Shown: positions 44,131 through 52,904 of the stretch, piece after piece
Position numbering within the stretch: the stretch's first letter is position 1
Layout of the letters: each line of letters starts with the position of its first letter
DNA from: Solirubrobacterales bacterium
GTDB lineage: Bacteria; Actinomycetota; Thermoleophilia; Solirubrobacterales; 70-9
Length of the DNA: 64,000 nucleotides
Assembly: GCA_030152805.1 (NCBI GenBank)
Contig: JASLIG010000088.1
Span: forward strand, 5,859-69,858
Reading direction: 5' to 3'
Made by a program: the position numbers and the translations under genes
Notes under the pieces: generated by a model
Database searches by the model: none
Seen by the model: the letters and a program-made list of their open reading frames with translations, nothing else
Told to the model about the DNA's origin: nothing

Positions 44131-45557
44131 TCGAGGCCGTTCTCAAGCCCGGCGGCGACGCGGCCACCGCGCTCTACATCGTCGCCTTCTCGCTCTTCAT
44201 CCTCGGCGTGCGGCGGGGCACGCACCCGACCACCGCCAAGCAGGGCAACCTGATCGCCGCGGTCGGCATGGCCATTGCGGTGGTGACGACCCTGCTGCTC
44301 GACGGCATCGGCAACTGGGGCCTGATCGCGCTTGGCCTCGGCGTCGGCACCGCCGTCGGCGTGATCGCCTCGATCCGAGTGCAGATGACCGAGATGCCGC
44401 AGATGGTCGCCCTCTACAACGGCGTCGGCGGTGGCGCGGTCGCCCTGATCGCCTGGTCGGAGATCCGCAACGGCATCCACGAGATCTCGATCGGCCAGAT
44501 CGACTCGCTGCCGCTCGACTCGCTGATCCCGGTCCTCTTCGCCGCGGTCGTCGGCTCGGTCTCCTTCTGGGGCTCGAACATCGCCTTCGCCAAGCTGCAG
44601 GATCTGATCCCGACGCGGCCCCTGGCCGTGCCCGGCCAGCAGGTGATCAACGCGGTGCTGCTGATCGGCATCCTCGTCGCCTGCACCGACATCGCGATCA
44701 ACAACGACGATCCCTCACAGGCGATCTTCATCGCCGTCCTGCTCGCCGCCGGCCTGCTCGGCAACCTCGTTGTGCTGCCGATCGGTGGCGCCGACATGCC
44801 GGTCGTGATCTCGCTGCTCAACGCCTTCACCGGCCTCTCCGCTGCCGCCGCCGGCTTCGCCCTCGACAACGTGGCGCTGATCGTCGCCGGAACCCTGGTC
44901 GGCTCCTCGGGAACGATCCTGACGATGGAGATGGCGACGGCGATGAACCGCTCGGTCGGCAACGTCCTCTTCGCCGGCTTCGGTGGCGCGCCGTCCGGCG
45001 GCTCGGGGGCAAGTGGAGAGGAGCGTCCCCACACCTCGATCGGCGCCCAGGACGCGGCGATCAAGCTCGCCTACGCCGACTCGGTTGTGGTCGTGCCCGG
45101 CTACGGCCTCGCCGTCGCCCAGGCTCAGCACGCGATCAAGGAGGTCGCCGACGAGCTGGAGAAGCGCGGCGTCCCCGTCAGCTACGCGATCCACCCCGTC
45201 GCCGGCCGCATGCCCGGCCACATGAACGTTCTCCTCGCCGAGGCCGACGTGCCCTATGAGCAGCTCAAGGAGATGGAGGAGATCAACCCGGAGATGCCGC
45301 GCACCGGTGTTGCCGTCGTCGTCGGCGCCAACGACGTCACCAACCCGGCGGCCAAGAACGATCCCGACAGCCCGATCGCCGGCATGCCGATCATCGAAGT
45401 CTCCGAGGCCCAGCAGGTGATCGTGATCAAGCGCTCGCTCAGCCCCGGCTTCGCCGGCATCGACAACGACCTCTTCTACGAACCGAATACGTCGATGCTG
45501 TTCGCCGACGCCAAGCAGGCGGCGGCGGACATCGCGGCCGAGATTCAGCAGCTCTGA
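44127..45557 (+). CDS. pntB: NAD(P) transhydrogenase subunit beta
   Basis: A 476-aa subunit. The N-terminal half has about nine membrane helices with the conserved VALYNGVGGGAVALIA and LVGSSGTILTMEMATAMNRS segments. The C-terminal soluble domain III binds NADP: VVVPGYGLAVAQAQHAIKE, HPVAGRMPGHMNVLLAEA, VVVGANDVTNPAA and the lid VIVIKRSLSPGFAGIDNDLFY. It completes the proton-pumping transhydrogenase. A large hairpin follows 6 bases after the stop. Confidence 0.95.
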   Translation: MIEAVLKPGGDAATALYIVAFSLFILGVRRGTHPTTAKQGNLIAAVGMAIAVVTTLLLDGIGNWGLIALGLGVGTAVGVIASIRVQMTEMPQMVALYNGVGGGAVALIAWSEIRNGIHEISIGQIDSLPLDSLIPVLFAAVVGSVSFWGSNIAFAKLQDLIPTRPLAVPGQQVINAVLLIGILVACTDIAINNDDPSQAIFIAVLLAAGLLGNLVVLPIGGADMPVVISLLNAFTGLSAAAAGFALDNVALIVAGTLVGSSGTILTMEMATAMNRSVGNVLFAGFGGAPSGGSGASGEERPHTSIGAQDAAIKLAYADSVVVVPGYGLAVAQAQHAIKEVADELEKRGVPVSYAIHPVAGRMPGHMNVLLAEADVPYEQLKEMEEINPEMPRTGVAVVVGANDVTNPAAKNDPDSPIAGMPIIEVSEAQQVIVIKRSLSPGFAGIDNDLFYEPNTSMLFADAKQAAADIAAEIQQL

Positions 45558-45563
45558 GGGTTG

Positions 45564-45635
45564 GGGACTCCGCCGGGGGTCCCTCGTCAGGCCGCTTCGC
45601 GGGAGTTCCTGACGAGGGACCCCCGGCGGAGTCCC
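45564..45635 (+). terminator. 28-bp perfect hairpin after pntB
   Basis: Arms 45564-45591 and 45608-45635 are perfectly complementary over 28 bp, with a 16-base loop, starting 6 bases past the pntB stop. No T tract follows. It is probably a terminator for the pnt operon, of the same long-arm style as the hairpin at 21.0 kb. Confidence 0.7.
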
Positions 45636-45711
45636 AGCGCCCAGGTCAGCTCGATCTCGGCTGGGATGTCCCGCCTGGGGAGAGAACAGGTCCGGCATGT
45701 CTTAAGCAGGT

Positions 45712-46641
45712 ATGCGGCGATGGGAGTCGGGGCAGGGGACGGTGGAGTGGATCGGGCTCGTGTGCGTTGTCGCGTTGCTCGTTGTGGGGCTGGCTGCCGC
45801 AGGGGTGCGCGTGCCCGGCGCCGACTTGGCGCGTGCGATCGGGTCGCGGATCCTCTGTGCGGCGGCGCTGGCGGACCGCTGCGGCGACGAACCGGTGCTG
45901 ATCGCGGCGTACGGGACCGAAATCGGCGAGCTCGTGCGGCGGCACATGCCTTCGCTGCTCTTCGAGCGCGGCTCGCGGGCGGTGCCGGTCGATTTCAGGC
46001 GCTGCCGTGAGACAGCGTGCGGCGACGCCACCGAGCACGGCTACGTCAAGCGAACGAACAGCGGCCTGCCGGTCTCGGCGTTCGTGCACGTCATCGACTG
46101 CCGGCCTGATGCGGCTGAGCGGTCCGAAGGCGAAGGCGCCGATTGCTCGGGCCCCCGCGCCGGGAATCTCTACCTGCAGTACTGGACCTACTACGCGGAC
46201 TCGGCGACCCTGCGCGACGTCCCGCTCGTCGGCGAGGAGGGCTATCACCCGGATGACTGGGAGGGGGTGCAGATCCGCATCCGTGCTGACGGTTCGGTCG
46301 AGGCGCGCGCAACATCGCACGAGGGCTTCAACCAACGCCCCGGACTCCTCGCCGGCAGGGCTTCCGACGCCGGCCTCGCGCCGCTGAAGGACGCCGAGGA
46401 AGCTCTCGGCCTGCGCGCCGCCAACGGCTGGGGACCCGAGACCCACCTCCTGATCGTCTCCGGCGGCAGCCACGCCGGCAACACGGCCGGCATCCCAGAC
46501 ATCGAACGCCTCACGCCGCGAAATCGCGTCCACCTGATCCCGCTGGAGCCGATCGCGGCAACGACAAGCGCTCGCTTCGCCGTCAACCCTCCCTGGCGAA
46601 AGCGAGCCTGGCGCGATCCCGAGGCCGACGGCACCGATTGA
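45712..46641 (+). CDS. Exported protein with Flp/TadE-like N-terminus and Vps62-like region
   Basis: A 309-aa protein. The N-terminus MRRWESGQGTVEWIGLVCVVALLVVGLA is a class III-type prepilin-like segment, as in Flp/TadE proteins, with a Gly-Gln-Gly-Thr-x-Glu core. The rest is globular. Residues about 150-190 (NLYLQYWTYYADS, GYHPDDWEGVQIRI) and THLLIVSGGSHAGNT resemble Vps62-type proteins. Several Cys pairs suggest disulfides outside the cell. Function unknown. It ends at a bidirectional hairpin shared with the SDR gene. Confidence 0.78.
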   Translation: MRRWESGQGTVEWIGLVCVVALLVVGLAAAGVRVPGADLARAIGSRILCAAALADRCGDEPVLIAAYGTEIGELVRRHMPSLLFERGSRAVPVDFRRCRETACGDATEHGYVKRTNSGLPVSAFVHVIDCRPDAAERSEGEGADCSGPRAGNLYLQYWTYYADSATLRDVPLVGEEGYHPDDWEGVQIRIRADGSVEARATSHEGFNQRPGLLAGRASDAGLAPLKDAEEALGLRAANGWGPETHLLIVSGGSHAGNTAGIPDIERLTPRNRVHLIPLEPIAATTSARFAVNPPWRKRAWRDPEADGTD

Positions 46642-46689
46642 TCCGACGCACCTTTTACATGTCAGGCATGGAAAAAGTGCGTCGGATCA
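46639..46689. terminator. Bidirectional terminator overlapping two stop codons
   Basis: Arms 46639-46656 and 46672-46689 pair with one mismatch over 18 bp. Each arm ends inward in a T/A run (CCTTTT and GAAAAAG), giving a U-tail in both directions. The left arm starts with the TGA of the upstream gene and the right arm ends with the stop of the convergent SDR gene. Confidence 0.82.
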
Positions 46690-47454
46690 CTTCGGGGGCA
46701 TTCGCAAAGCCCCGTCGAGGCGGATCGTCTCACCGTTCAGCATCGGGTTGGCGACGATCTGGGTGACCAGGTGCGCGTACTCCTCGGGGCGGCCGAGGCG
46801 GGAGGGGAAGGGAATGCCGGCACCGAGGGCAGCGCGGGCTTCCTCGGGCAGCGCGGCGAGCAGCGGTGTATCGAACAGCCCGGGGGCGATGGTGACGACG
46901 CGGACGCCGCGCGAGGCCATGTCGCGCGCCGCCGGCAGGGTCATGCCGACGATCCCGCCCTTCGAGGCCGCGTAGGCGACCTGGCCGATCTGGCCGTCGA
47001 AGGCGGCGATCGAGGCGGTGTTGACGCAGACGCCGCGCTCGCCCTCGGCGTCGGCCTCGTTCTCGCCCATCGCCGCGGCGGCGAGGCGCAGCACGTTGAA
47101 GGTGCCGATCAGGTTGACCTTGACCACGTTGGAGAAGAGTTCGAAGCCGTGGGGGCCGCCTTTGTGGGCGACGCGCTCGGCCCAGCCGATGCCGGCGCAG
47201 CAGACGGAGATGCGCAGGCCGTCGTCGTGAGCTGCCGCCCGCTTGACCGCCGCGGCCATTGCGGCCTCGTCGGTGACGTCGGCCTGTACGAAGGTTGCGC
47301 CCGGTCCCAGCTCGCTCGCCAGCGCCTCCCCCTTCTCGGCGTTGAGATCCGCGATCGTCACCGCCGCTCCGGCCTCGATCAGCACCCGCGCCGTCGCCTC
47401 GCCGAGTCCCGACGCCCCACCGGCAACCAGCGCGCTTGTTCCTGCAACGTTCAC
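46687..47454 (-). CDS. Short-chain dehydrogenase (3-hydroxyacyl-CoA dehydrogenase type 2-like)
   Basis: A 255-aa SDR. The cofactor loop is ALVAGGASGLGEATA (about 8-22), with Asp of TIADLNAEK favouring NAD(H). The catalytic YAASKGG is at about 163-169 with Ser in NTASIAAFDGQ. APGLFDTPLLAALPEEAR and SRLGRPEEYAHLV match type 2 3-hydroxyacyl-CoA dehydrogenases (HSD17B10-like). It probably acts in beta-oxidation of fatty or branched acyl-CoA. Confidence 0.9.
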   Translation of the reverse strand: MNVAGTSALVAGGASGLGEATARVLIEAGAAVTIADLNAEKGEALASELGPGATFVQADVTDEAAMAAAVKRAAAHDDGLRISVCCAGIGWAERVAHKGGPHGFELFSNVVKVNLIGTFNVLRLAAAAMGENEADAEGERGVCVNTASIAAFDGQIGQVAYAASKGGIVGMTLPAARDMASRGVRVVTIAPGLFDTPLLAALPEEARAALGAGIPFPSRLGRPEEYAHLVTQIVANPMLNGETIRLDGALRMPPK

Positions 47455-47499
47455 AGGCGCGCCAGCTTAACTCGCTAGGGTTTTCGCATCGCCACCGAG

Positions 47500-48615
47500 G
47501 TGACCCCGAGCTCCAAGGAAGCGATCGCGGAACGCCTCGCCGAGGCGCGCCGGGTCACGTTGGAGCTGATCGAGCCGCTCGACGACGAGCAGCTCAACCG
47601 CGTCTACTCGCCGATCCTCAGCCCGCTTGCCTGGGACCTCGGGCACATCGCCAACTTCGAGGAGCTCTGGCTGGTGCAGACGATCGGGGGGCGCGAGCCG
47701 CTGCACGGTGAGCTCGGCCGCTTCTACGACGCGATCGAGAACCCGCGCAAGACGCGCGGCGAGCTGCCGATCCTGCGCGACGCCGAGCTGCGCGCCTACC
47801 TCGCGGACGTGCGCGAGCGCACGCTCGAGGTGCTCGAAGAGGTGGATGTTGGCCCCGATGCCGAGGATCCGCTGCTGCGGGAAGGCTTCGTCTACGAGCT
47901 GCTGCTCGCGCACGAGCAGCAGCACAACGAGACGATGCTGCAGCTGCTGCAGATGGTCGAGGGCTACGTGCCGGTCGATCCCGAGCTCGGCCGGTTGCAC
48001 CCCCCGGCGCCCGGCCCCGCGGCGGTCTCGATCTCCGCCGGCGAGTACGAGATCGGAGCCCCCGCGCGGGGCTTTGCCTACGACAACGAGCGTCCCCGCC
48101 ACGTGGTGGAGCTCAGCGGGTTCGAAATAGATCGAACTTTGGTGACCAATGCTGCGTATCTCCAGTTCATGGAGGAGACCGGCGCTGAGCCTCCGCTCTA
48201 CTGGGAGCGCGCTGGCGGCGGGGGATGGGTGCTGACGAAGATGGGAGGTCGCGACCCGATCGACCCGGCCCATCCCGTCCTCCATGTCTCTTGGCTCCAG
48301 GCCGACGCCTTCGCCCGCTGGGCCGGCAAGCGGTTGCCGAGCGAGCAGGAGTGGGAGGCTGCCAGCGCCCAGCTCGACGGGGTCGGTCAGGCCTGGGAAT
48401 GGACCGCATCCGACTTCCTCCCCTACCCGGGTTTCGAGGCCTTCCCCTACCGGGAGTACTCAGAGGTCTTCTTCGGCGATACGTACAAGGTGCTGCGCGG
48501 CTTCTCCTGGGCGACGGACCGCAACGTCGCTCGCCCCAGCTTCCGCAACTGGGACCTGCGCCAGCGCCAGCAGATCTTCAGCGGAATCCGTTGCGCAAGA
48601 GACGACGCGTCATGA
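47500..48615 (+). CDS. egtB: Ergothioneine biosynthesis protein EgtB
   Basis: A 371-aa non-haem iron enzyme that joins a sulfur donor to trimethylhistidine with oxygen. An N-terminal DinB-like helical domain carries the iron ligands His49 (LGHIANFEE) and His138/His142 (HEQQHNE). The C-terminal FGE-sulfatase-type domain has ERPRHVVELSGFEIDRTLVTN and VLRGFSWATDRNVARPSFRNW. GTG 47500 is the start. It overlaps egtD at ATGA. The egtA, egtC and egtE genes are not in view. Confidence 0.93.
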   Translation: MTPSSKEAIAERLAEARRVTLELIEPLDDEQLNRVYSPILSPLAWDLGHIANFEELWLVQTIGGREPLHGELGRFYDAIENPRKTRGELPILRDAELRAYLADVRERTLEVLEEVDVGPDAEDPLLREGFVYELLLAHEQQHNETMLQLLQMVEGYVPVDPELGRLHPPAPGPAAVSISAGEYEIGAPARGFAYDNERPRHVVELSGFEIDRTLVTNAAYLQFMEETGAEPPLYWERAGGGGWVLTKMGGRDPIDPAHPVLHVSWLQADAFARWAGKRLPSEQEWEAASAQLDGVGQAWEWTASDFLPYPGFEAFPYREYSEVFFGDTYKVLRGFSWATDRNVARPSFRNWDLRQRQQIFSGIRCARDDAS

Positions 48616-49580
48616 TCGCGATCGAAGTCCACCTCGACGCCGACACGGCCGCGACGATGGCGCTCGACGTCCGCGAAGGCCTCTCGGTGGAGCCCAAGGA
48701 GCTGGCCCCCAAGTACTTCTACGACGAGCGTGGCTCGCAGCTCTTCGAGCAGATCACCGAACTGGACGAGTACTACCCGACCCGCGCGGAGCGGGTGATC
48801 CTCGCCCAGCGCTCCACCGAGATCGTGGCCGCTGCGGGCGAGCCTCGGTCGCTAGTCGAGCTCGGCTCCGGCTCGGCCGCGAAGACGCGCCACCTGCTCG
48901 ATGCGATGCGCGACGCGGGCTGCCTGCAGACCTACGTGCCGGTCGACATCTCCGAGGAGATCACGCACGAAACCGCGAGGCTGCTGGTTGAGGAGTACCC
49001 CGGGCTGGCGGTCCGCGGCCTCGTCTGCGATTTCGAGCACCACCTCGAGCGCATCCCCGATGGCGACGGCGGGCGCCTGATCGCCTTTCTCGGTGGCACG
49101 ATCGGCAATCTCTATCCCGACGCGAGGCGCGAGTTCCTCGCTCGGCTTGGGAACCTGATGGGGCCGCGGGACCGGCTGCTGCTGGGCACCGACCTGGTCA
49201 AGGACTCCGCTCGGCTCGAGGCCGCGTACAACGACGCCGCCGGCATCACCGCCGAGTTCAACAAGAACGTCCTCGCGGTGCTCAACCGCGAGCTCGGCGC
49301 CGACTTCGATCTGGACGCCTTCGAGCATGTCGCCCGCTACGACGAGGACGAGGCGCGCATGGACATCCGCCTCCGCTCGCTCGCCGATCAGACGGTTTGG
49401 CTCGCGCAGCTCGACCTCGCGATCGAGTTCGCTGACGAGGAGGAGATGCGCACCGAGATCTCGGCCAAGTTCACGCGCGAGCGGCTGCGCGACGTATACG
49501 ACGGCGCCGGGCTGGAAATGAGCGGCTGGTTCACCGACGCCGACGGCGACTACGCCCTCAGCCTGGCGCGGCTTCCATAG
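48612..49580 (+). CDS. egtD: L-histidine N-alpha-methyltransferase EgtD
   Basis: A 322-aa SAM-dependent enzyme that trimethylates histidine to hercynine, the first step of ergothioneine synthesis. ATG 48612 overlaps the egtB stop. Recognised features are PKYFYDERGSQLFEQITELDEYYPTRAE near the start, the SAM loop LVELGSGSAAKTRHLLDAM, the DISEEI acidic motif and AFLGGTIGNLYPDAR. Pairing with egtB supports ergothioneine production as an antioxidant. Confidence 0.94.
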   Translation: MIAIEVHLDADTAATMALDVREGLSVEPKELAPKYFYDERGSQLFEQITELDEYYPTRAERVILAQRSTEIVAAAGEPRSLVELGSGSAAKTRHLLDAMRDAGCLQTYVPVDISEEITHETARLLVEEYPGLAVRGLVCDFEHHLERIPDGDGGRLIAFLGGTIGNLYPDARREFLARLGNLMGPRDRLLLGTDLVKDSARLEAAYNDAAGITAEFNKNVLAVLNRELGADFDLDAFEHVARYDEDEARMDIRLRSLADQTVWLAQLDLAIEFADEEEMRTEISAKFTRERLRDVYDGAGLEMSGWFTDADGDYALSLARLP

Positions 49581-49616
49581 CCCAGCCGGAGCCGCCGGGT
49601 ACCGGCAGGTCGATCG

Positions 49617-50126
49617 TCAGTGGCCACTCCTATGAGTGAGGCCGTCCAGCACGACCTCGATCGGCGAGCGCCGTTTGGCACTGTTTGCCTGCTCGCGGTT
49701 CTTGCGCAGCTCGCCCGCCAGCTGACCGACGTCCATGCCGAACTGACCGACGTCGCGGGCCGCCCTGGCGAGATCCTGCGAACGGATCTTTACCTTGGGC
49801 CTACGCATCGCCTTCGACTTGCGCCCGGCGCGAACGCCCAGCGCAAGCCCACCAGCCGCTCCTGCAACCGCGGCGCCGCCTGCAAGCAGCGGCGTCTTCG
49901 CTTTGGTGGCCGCCCGGCCAACGCTGTGCCCGGCATCGCTCACGGTCCTGCCGGTCTGCTTGGCCGTTCTCTCGACTGCTTTGCGGGCGCTGTCGGTGTG
50001 GCCACTGCCGTTGCTTTTCCGTTGCCGCGGCCTTGCCGCACGCGATTTCCGTGCTTTGTGCGGTTTGCTACTCGTTTTGCGTTTGGCATCGCTCGTATTC
50101 AACGAGCGCGTTTTCGTTTGAGCCAT
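49617..50126 (-). CDS. Basic histone-like protein with glycine-rich hydrophobic segment
   Basis: A 169-aa protein from ATG 50126. The first 75 residues are very rich in Lys/Arg/Ser/Thr (histone H1-like). A Gly/Ala hydrophobic stretch follows (LLAGGAAVAGAAGGLALGVRAGRKSK, about 80-105), then a helical C-terminal part (ARAARDVGQFGMDVGQLAGELRKNREQ). It might bind nucleic acid or the membrane. Similar proteins are frequent in Solirubrobacterales. The function is unknown. Confidence 0.7.
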   Translation of the reverse strand: MAQTKTRSLNTSDAKRKTSSKPHKARKSRAARPRQRKSNGSGHTDSARKAVERTAKQTGRTVSDAGHSVGRAATKAKTPLLAGGAAVAGAAGGLALGVRAGRKSKAMRRPKVKIRSQDLARAARDVGQFGMDVGQLAGELRKNREQANSAKRRSPIEVVLDGLTHRSGH

Positions 50127-50193
50127 CGTTCCCTCCAGTCGTCCTCCCAATGGCCTGCCGAAACCCCCAGCTACCCAAGGAGACGGCGGCTAA

Positions 50194-51129
50194 TCAGGCG
50201 GGCGCCAGGGCGTCGATCAGCTCGCCGAGCTTGTCGGGCGTGGTGATCGGGGTGAGGATCGGCAGGGTGATGCCGCCCTCGACGAAAGCGTCGATCCGCT
50301 CCCGCATCTGCTCCGGCGAGCCGAAGACGAACATCTCCTCGATCAGCTCCCAGGGTGCCGCCGCCGCGGCGGCCTGGCGGTCGCCGGACTGCCAGGCGCT
50401 GAGCATCGGCTCGATCTGCTCGCCGTAGCCGAGCCAGCGGTAGAAGGCGGCGTAGACCGGGACGGTGATGTAGGAGGAGAACATGAAGCGGGCCAGCGGC
50501 TCGACGGCCTCGCGCTCGCCGGGAATGCAGAAGAAGCGGCAGAGCAGCTCGAAGCCGTCCGGGGCGCCGTCGAGCTGCGCGGTGACCTTGGGCAGCCCGC
50601 CCAACGGCAGGAAGTTGGTGAAAGCGCCGTCGCCCTGTTCGACGGCGAGCTCGAGCATCTTGCCGCGCAGGGCGGCGAGCACGATCGGCACGCGCTCAGC
50701 AGGCGCGCTCTCGAGCTTGAAGCCGCTCTCGGTTCGCTCCCCGGCCAGCGCCGTGCGCAGGAATCCGAGCGTCTCGCGGACCTTGCTCAGCGGCCGCTCG
50801 AAGGGGATGCCGTTCCAGCCTTCGACGATGCGGTCTGAGGAGGAGCCGATGCCGAGGACGAAGCGCCCGTCCGAGGCGGAGGAGAGCGCCGCTGCCTCCT
50901 GCGCCAGCAGCGCCGGCCCGCGCTGGAAGACGCCGACGATGCCGGTCCCCAGGCGTGCCCGCTCCGTCCAGGCCGCGCTTAGCGCCAGCGGGGTGAAGCC
51001 GTCGGGACCGTTGGTCTCGCCACTCCAGAGATCGGTGTAGCCGGCCGTCTCGGCACGCTTGACCAGATCCTCATGAGCCGCCAGCGAGAGGCCGGGCAGC
51101 GGCAATGTCAAGCCCCAGCGTTGGGTCAC
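50194..51129 (-). CDS. LLM-class flavin/F420-dependent oxidoreductase, second
   Basis: A 311-aa luciferase-like protein beginning MTQRWGLTLPLPGLSLAAHEDLVKRAETAGYTDLWSGETNG, with ARLGTGIVGVFQRGPALLAQEAAALS and GRFVLGIGSSSDRIVEGWNG as the cofactor-binding strands. It differs from the one at 41.6 kb and belongs to another branch. The substrate is unknown. It is divergent from glpX, with 27 bases between starts. Confidence 0.86.
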   Translation of the reverse strand: MTQRWGLTLPLPGLSLAAHEDLVKRAETAGYTDLWSGETNGPDGFTPLALSAAWTERARLGTGIVGVFQRGPALLAQEAAALSSASDGRFVLGIGSSSDRIVEGWNGIPFERPLSKVRETLGFLRTALAGERTESGFKLESAPAERVPIVLAALRGKMLELAVEQGDGAFTNFLPLGGLPKVTAQLDGAPDGFELLCRFFCIPGEREAVEPLARFMFSSYITVPVYAAFYRWLGYGEQIEPMLSAWQSGDRQAAAAAAPWELIEEMFVFGSPEQMRERIDAFVEGGITLPILTPITTPDKLGELIDALAPA

Positions 51130-51156
51130 CGGCCGACCCTATAGCCTGCCGCTCCG

Positions 51157-52155
51157 ATGGGGGAGACCTCGCCAATGAAGCCCGATCGGAACCTTGCGCT
51201 GGAGCTCGTGCGCGTCACCGAGGCGGCGGCGCTGTCCGCCGCTCGCTGGGTCGGCCGGGGAGACAAGATCGCCGCCGACCAGGCGGCGGTCGACGCGATG
51301 CGCTTCGTGCTCGACTCGGTCTCGATGGAAGGCGTCGTGGTGATCGGCGAGGGGGAGAAGGACGAGGCGCCGATGCTCTACAACGGCGAGCAGATCGGCG
51401 ATGGCAGCCCCCCGGTGGTCGACATCGCGGTCGACCCGCTCGAGGGGACGCGCCTTTGCGCCCTCGGCATGCCCAGCGCCCTCGCCGTGATCGCCCTCGC
51501 CGAGCGCGGCACGATGTTCGACCCGGGCCCCTGCGTCTACATGGAGAAGATCGCCGGCGGCGAGGAAATCGCCGACCTGCTCGACCTCGACCGCCCGCTG
51601 GTCGAGACGATGGGGCTGATCGCCGAGCGCAGGGGCGGCAGCGTCGGCGACGTCACCGTCGTCATGCTCGACCGGCCGCGCCACGAGGAGGCGATGCGAC
51701 AAGTCCGCGACGCCGGCGGTCGCATCCGCCTGATCACCGACGGCGACGTCTCCGCCGCCCTGCTCGCGGTGAGCGACCGCTCGCCGGTCGACTTGCTCTG
51801 GGGCATCGGCGGCACGCCCGAGGGTGTCCTCTCCGCAGCGGCGCTGAAGTCGATGGGCGGCCAGCTGCTCGGCCGGCTCTGGCCCCGCAACGACGAGGAG
51901 CGCAAGGCCGCCCTCGACGCGGGCTATGACCTCGATCGCGTTCTCACCGCCAACGATCTCTGCTCTGGCGAGGACGTCTTCTTCTCCGCCACCGGCGTAA
52001 CCGACGGCGACGTCCTGCAGGGAGTTCGCTATAGCGGCCCTGGCGCGACGACCGAATCGCTGGTGATGCGCTCCCGCTCGGGCACCGTGCGCCGCGTCCA
52101 CGCCCGCCATGATCGCGCCAAGCTGCGCACGATTATCGGCGAGCGCTACGGCTGA
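51157..52155 (+). CDS. glpX: Class II fructose-1,6-bisphosphatase GlpX
   Basis: A 332-aa metal-dependent sugar phosphatase of gluconeogenesis. Motifs are IGEGEKDEAPMLYNGEQIG (metal ligands Glu/Asp), DIAVDPLEGTRLCALG, GDVTVVMLDRPRHEE and the substrate region LITDGDVSAALLAV. ATG 51175 (MKPDRNLALELVRVTE) is an alternative start closer to family norms. Many actinobacteria use GlpX as their only FBPase. The stop overlaps the convergent TetR gene by 10 bases. Confidence 0.94.
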   Translation: MGETSPMKPDRNLALELVRVTEAAALSAARWVGRGDKIAADQAAVDAMRFVLDSVSMEGVVVIGEGEKDEAPMLYNGEQIGDGSPPVVDIAVDPLEGTRLCALGMPSALAVIALAERGTMFDPGPCVYMEKIAGGEEIADLLDLDRPLVETMGLIAERRGGSVGDVTVVMLDRPRHEEAMRQVRDAGGRIRLITDGDVSAALLAVSDRSPVDLLWGIGGTPEGVLSAAALKSMGGQLLGRLWPRNDEERKAALDAGYDLDRVLTANDLCSGEDVFFSATGVTDGDVLQGVRYSGPGATTESLVMRSRSGTVRRVHARHDRAKLRTIIGERYG

Positions 52156-52904
52156 GTCGCGGTCCTCGCGCCGCTGGCCTTGGCAACTTCGTTTTCCGCT
52201 GCCTCGCGCTCCCCGGCGGCGGCCTCTTCGCCGATGTAAGGCAAGAGGACCTCGAAGGTGAGCTGGGGCAGTAAGGCCGGCAGATTGGCGCTGTTGCCGA
52301 GCGCGACCTCCTCGTAGACAGCGGCAAAAACCGCGGCGCTCGCGAGGCCAGCCAGGTTGGGCAGGTAGGGCGTGCGCTCAACCCCGTCGTCGCCGTCGTC
52401 GAGCATGGCGGTGAAGCGCTCAAACGTTTCGTGGAAGCGGGCACCCGCGATCGGGCCGACCGTGCCCATCTCGATCATCATCACGCGAGCGATTTCGGGG
52501 TTGGTGGCGAACCAGTCGAGCATCGTGCCGAGCGCCCCGCGAACGCGGTCCGGCCAGCTTCCCGGCCGCTCGTAGGCCTCGCCCACACGAGCCTCGAGGT
52601 CGCCGAGCAGGGCGTCGTTGGCGGCGACGAAGCAGTCCCGCTTGTCTTTGAAATGCCGGTAGAAGGTCTCGCGGCCAACCCCTGCTTCCCGGAGGATGTC
52701 GGCGACGGAGCTCGCCCGGTAGCCCTTGCTCGCGGTTACCCGGATCACGGCCGCGAGCAGGCGCTCCTGCTGCGACTGGGCGACCAGCTCGCGCGAGAGG
52801 CCGTGGCGCCCGCGCGGCAGCTTCCAAAGATGCAGGTCTTGGGGCGGCTCGCCGCCCCCGTTGCGCCCGGCGCCCGGCGACTCGTCACCGAGTTTCTCGC
52901 TCAT
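52146..52904 (-). CDS. TetR-family regulator 1
   Basis: A 252-aa TetR regulator from ATG 52904, overlapping the upstream TetR gene at ATGA. The HTH is at about 45-90: RLLAAVIRVTASKGYRASSVADILREAGVGRETFYRHFKDKRDCF. The C-terminal domain is all helical and would bind a ligand and form the dimer. The N-terminal 40 residues are an extra Gly/Pro-rich tail. No target gene is adjacent on the same strand, so its regulon is unknown. Confidence 0.88.
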   Translation of the reverse strand: MSEKLGDESPGAGRNGGGEPPQDLHLWKLPRGRHGLSRELVAQSQQERLLAAVIRVTASKGYRASSVADILREAGVGRETFYRHFKDKRDCFVAANDALLGDLEARVGEAYERPGSWPDRVRGALGTMLDWFATNPEIARVMMIEMGTVGPIAGARFHETFERFTAMLDDGDDGVERTPYLPNLAGLASAAVFAAVYEEVALGNSANLPALLPQLTFEVLLPYIGEEAAAGEREAAENEVAKASGARTATQP

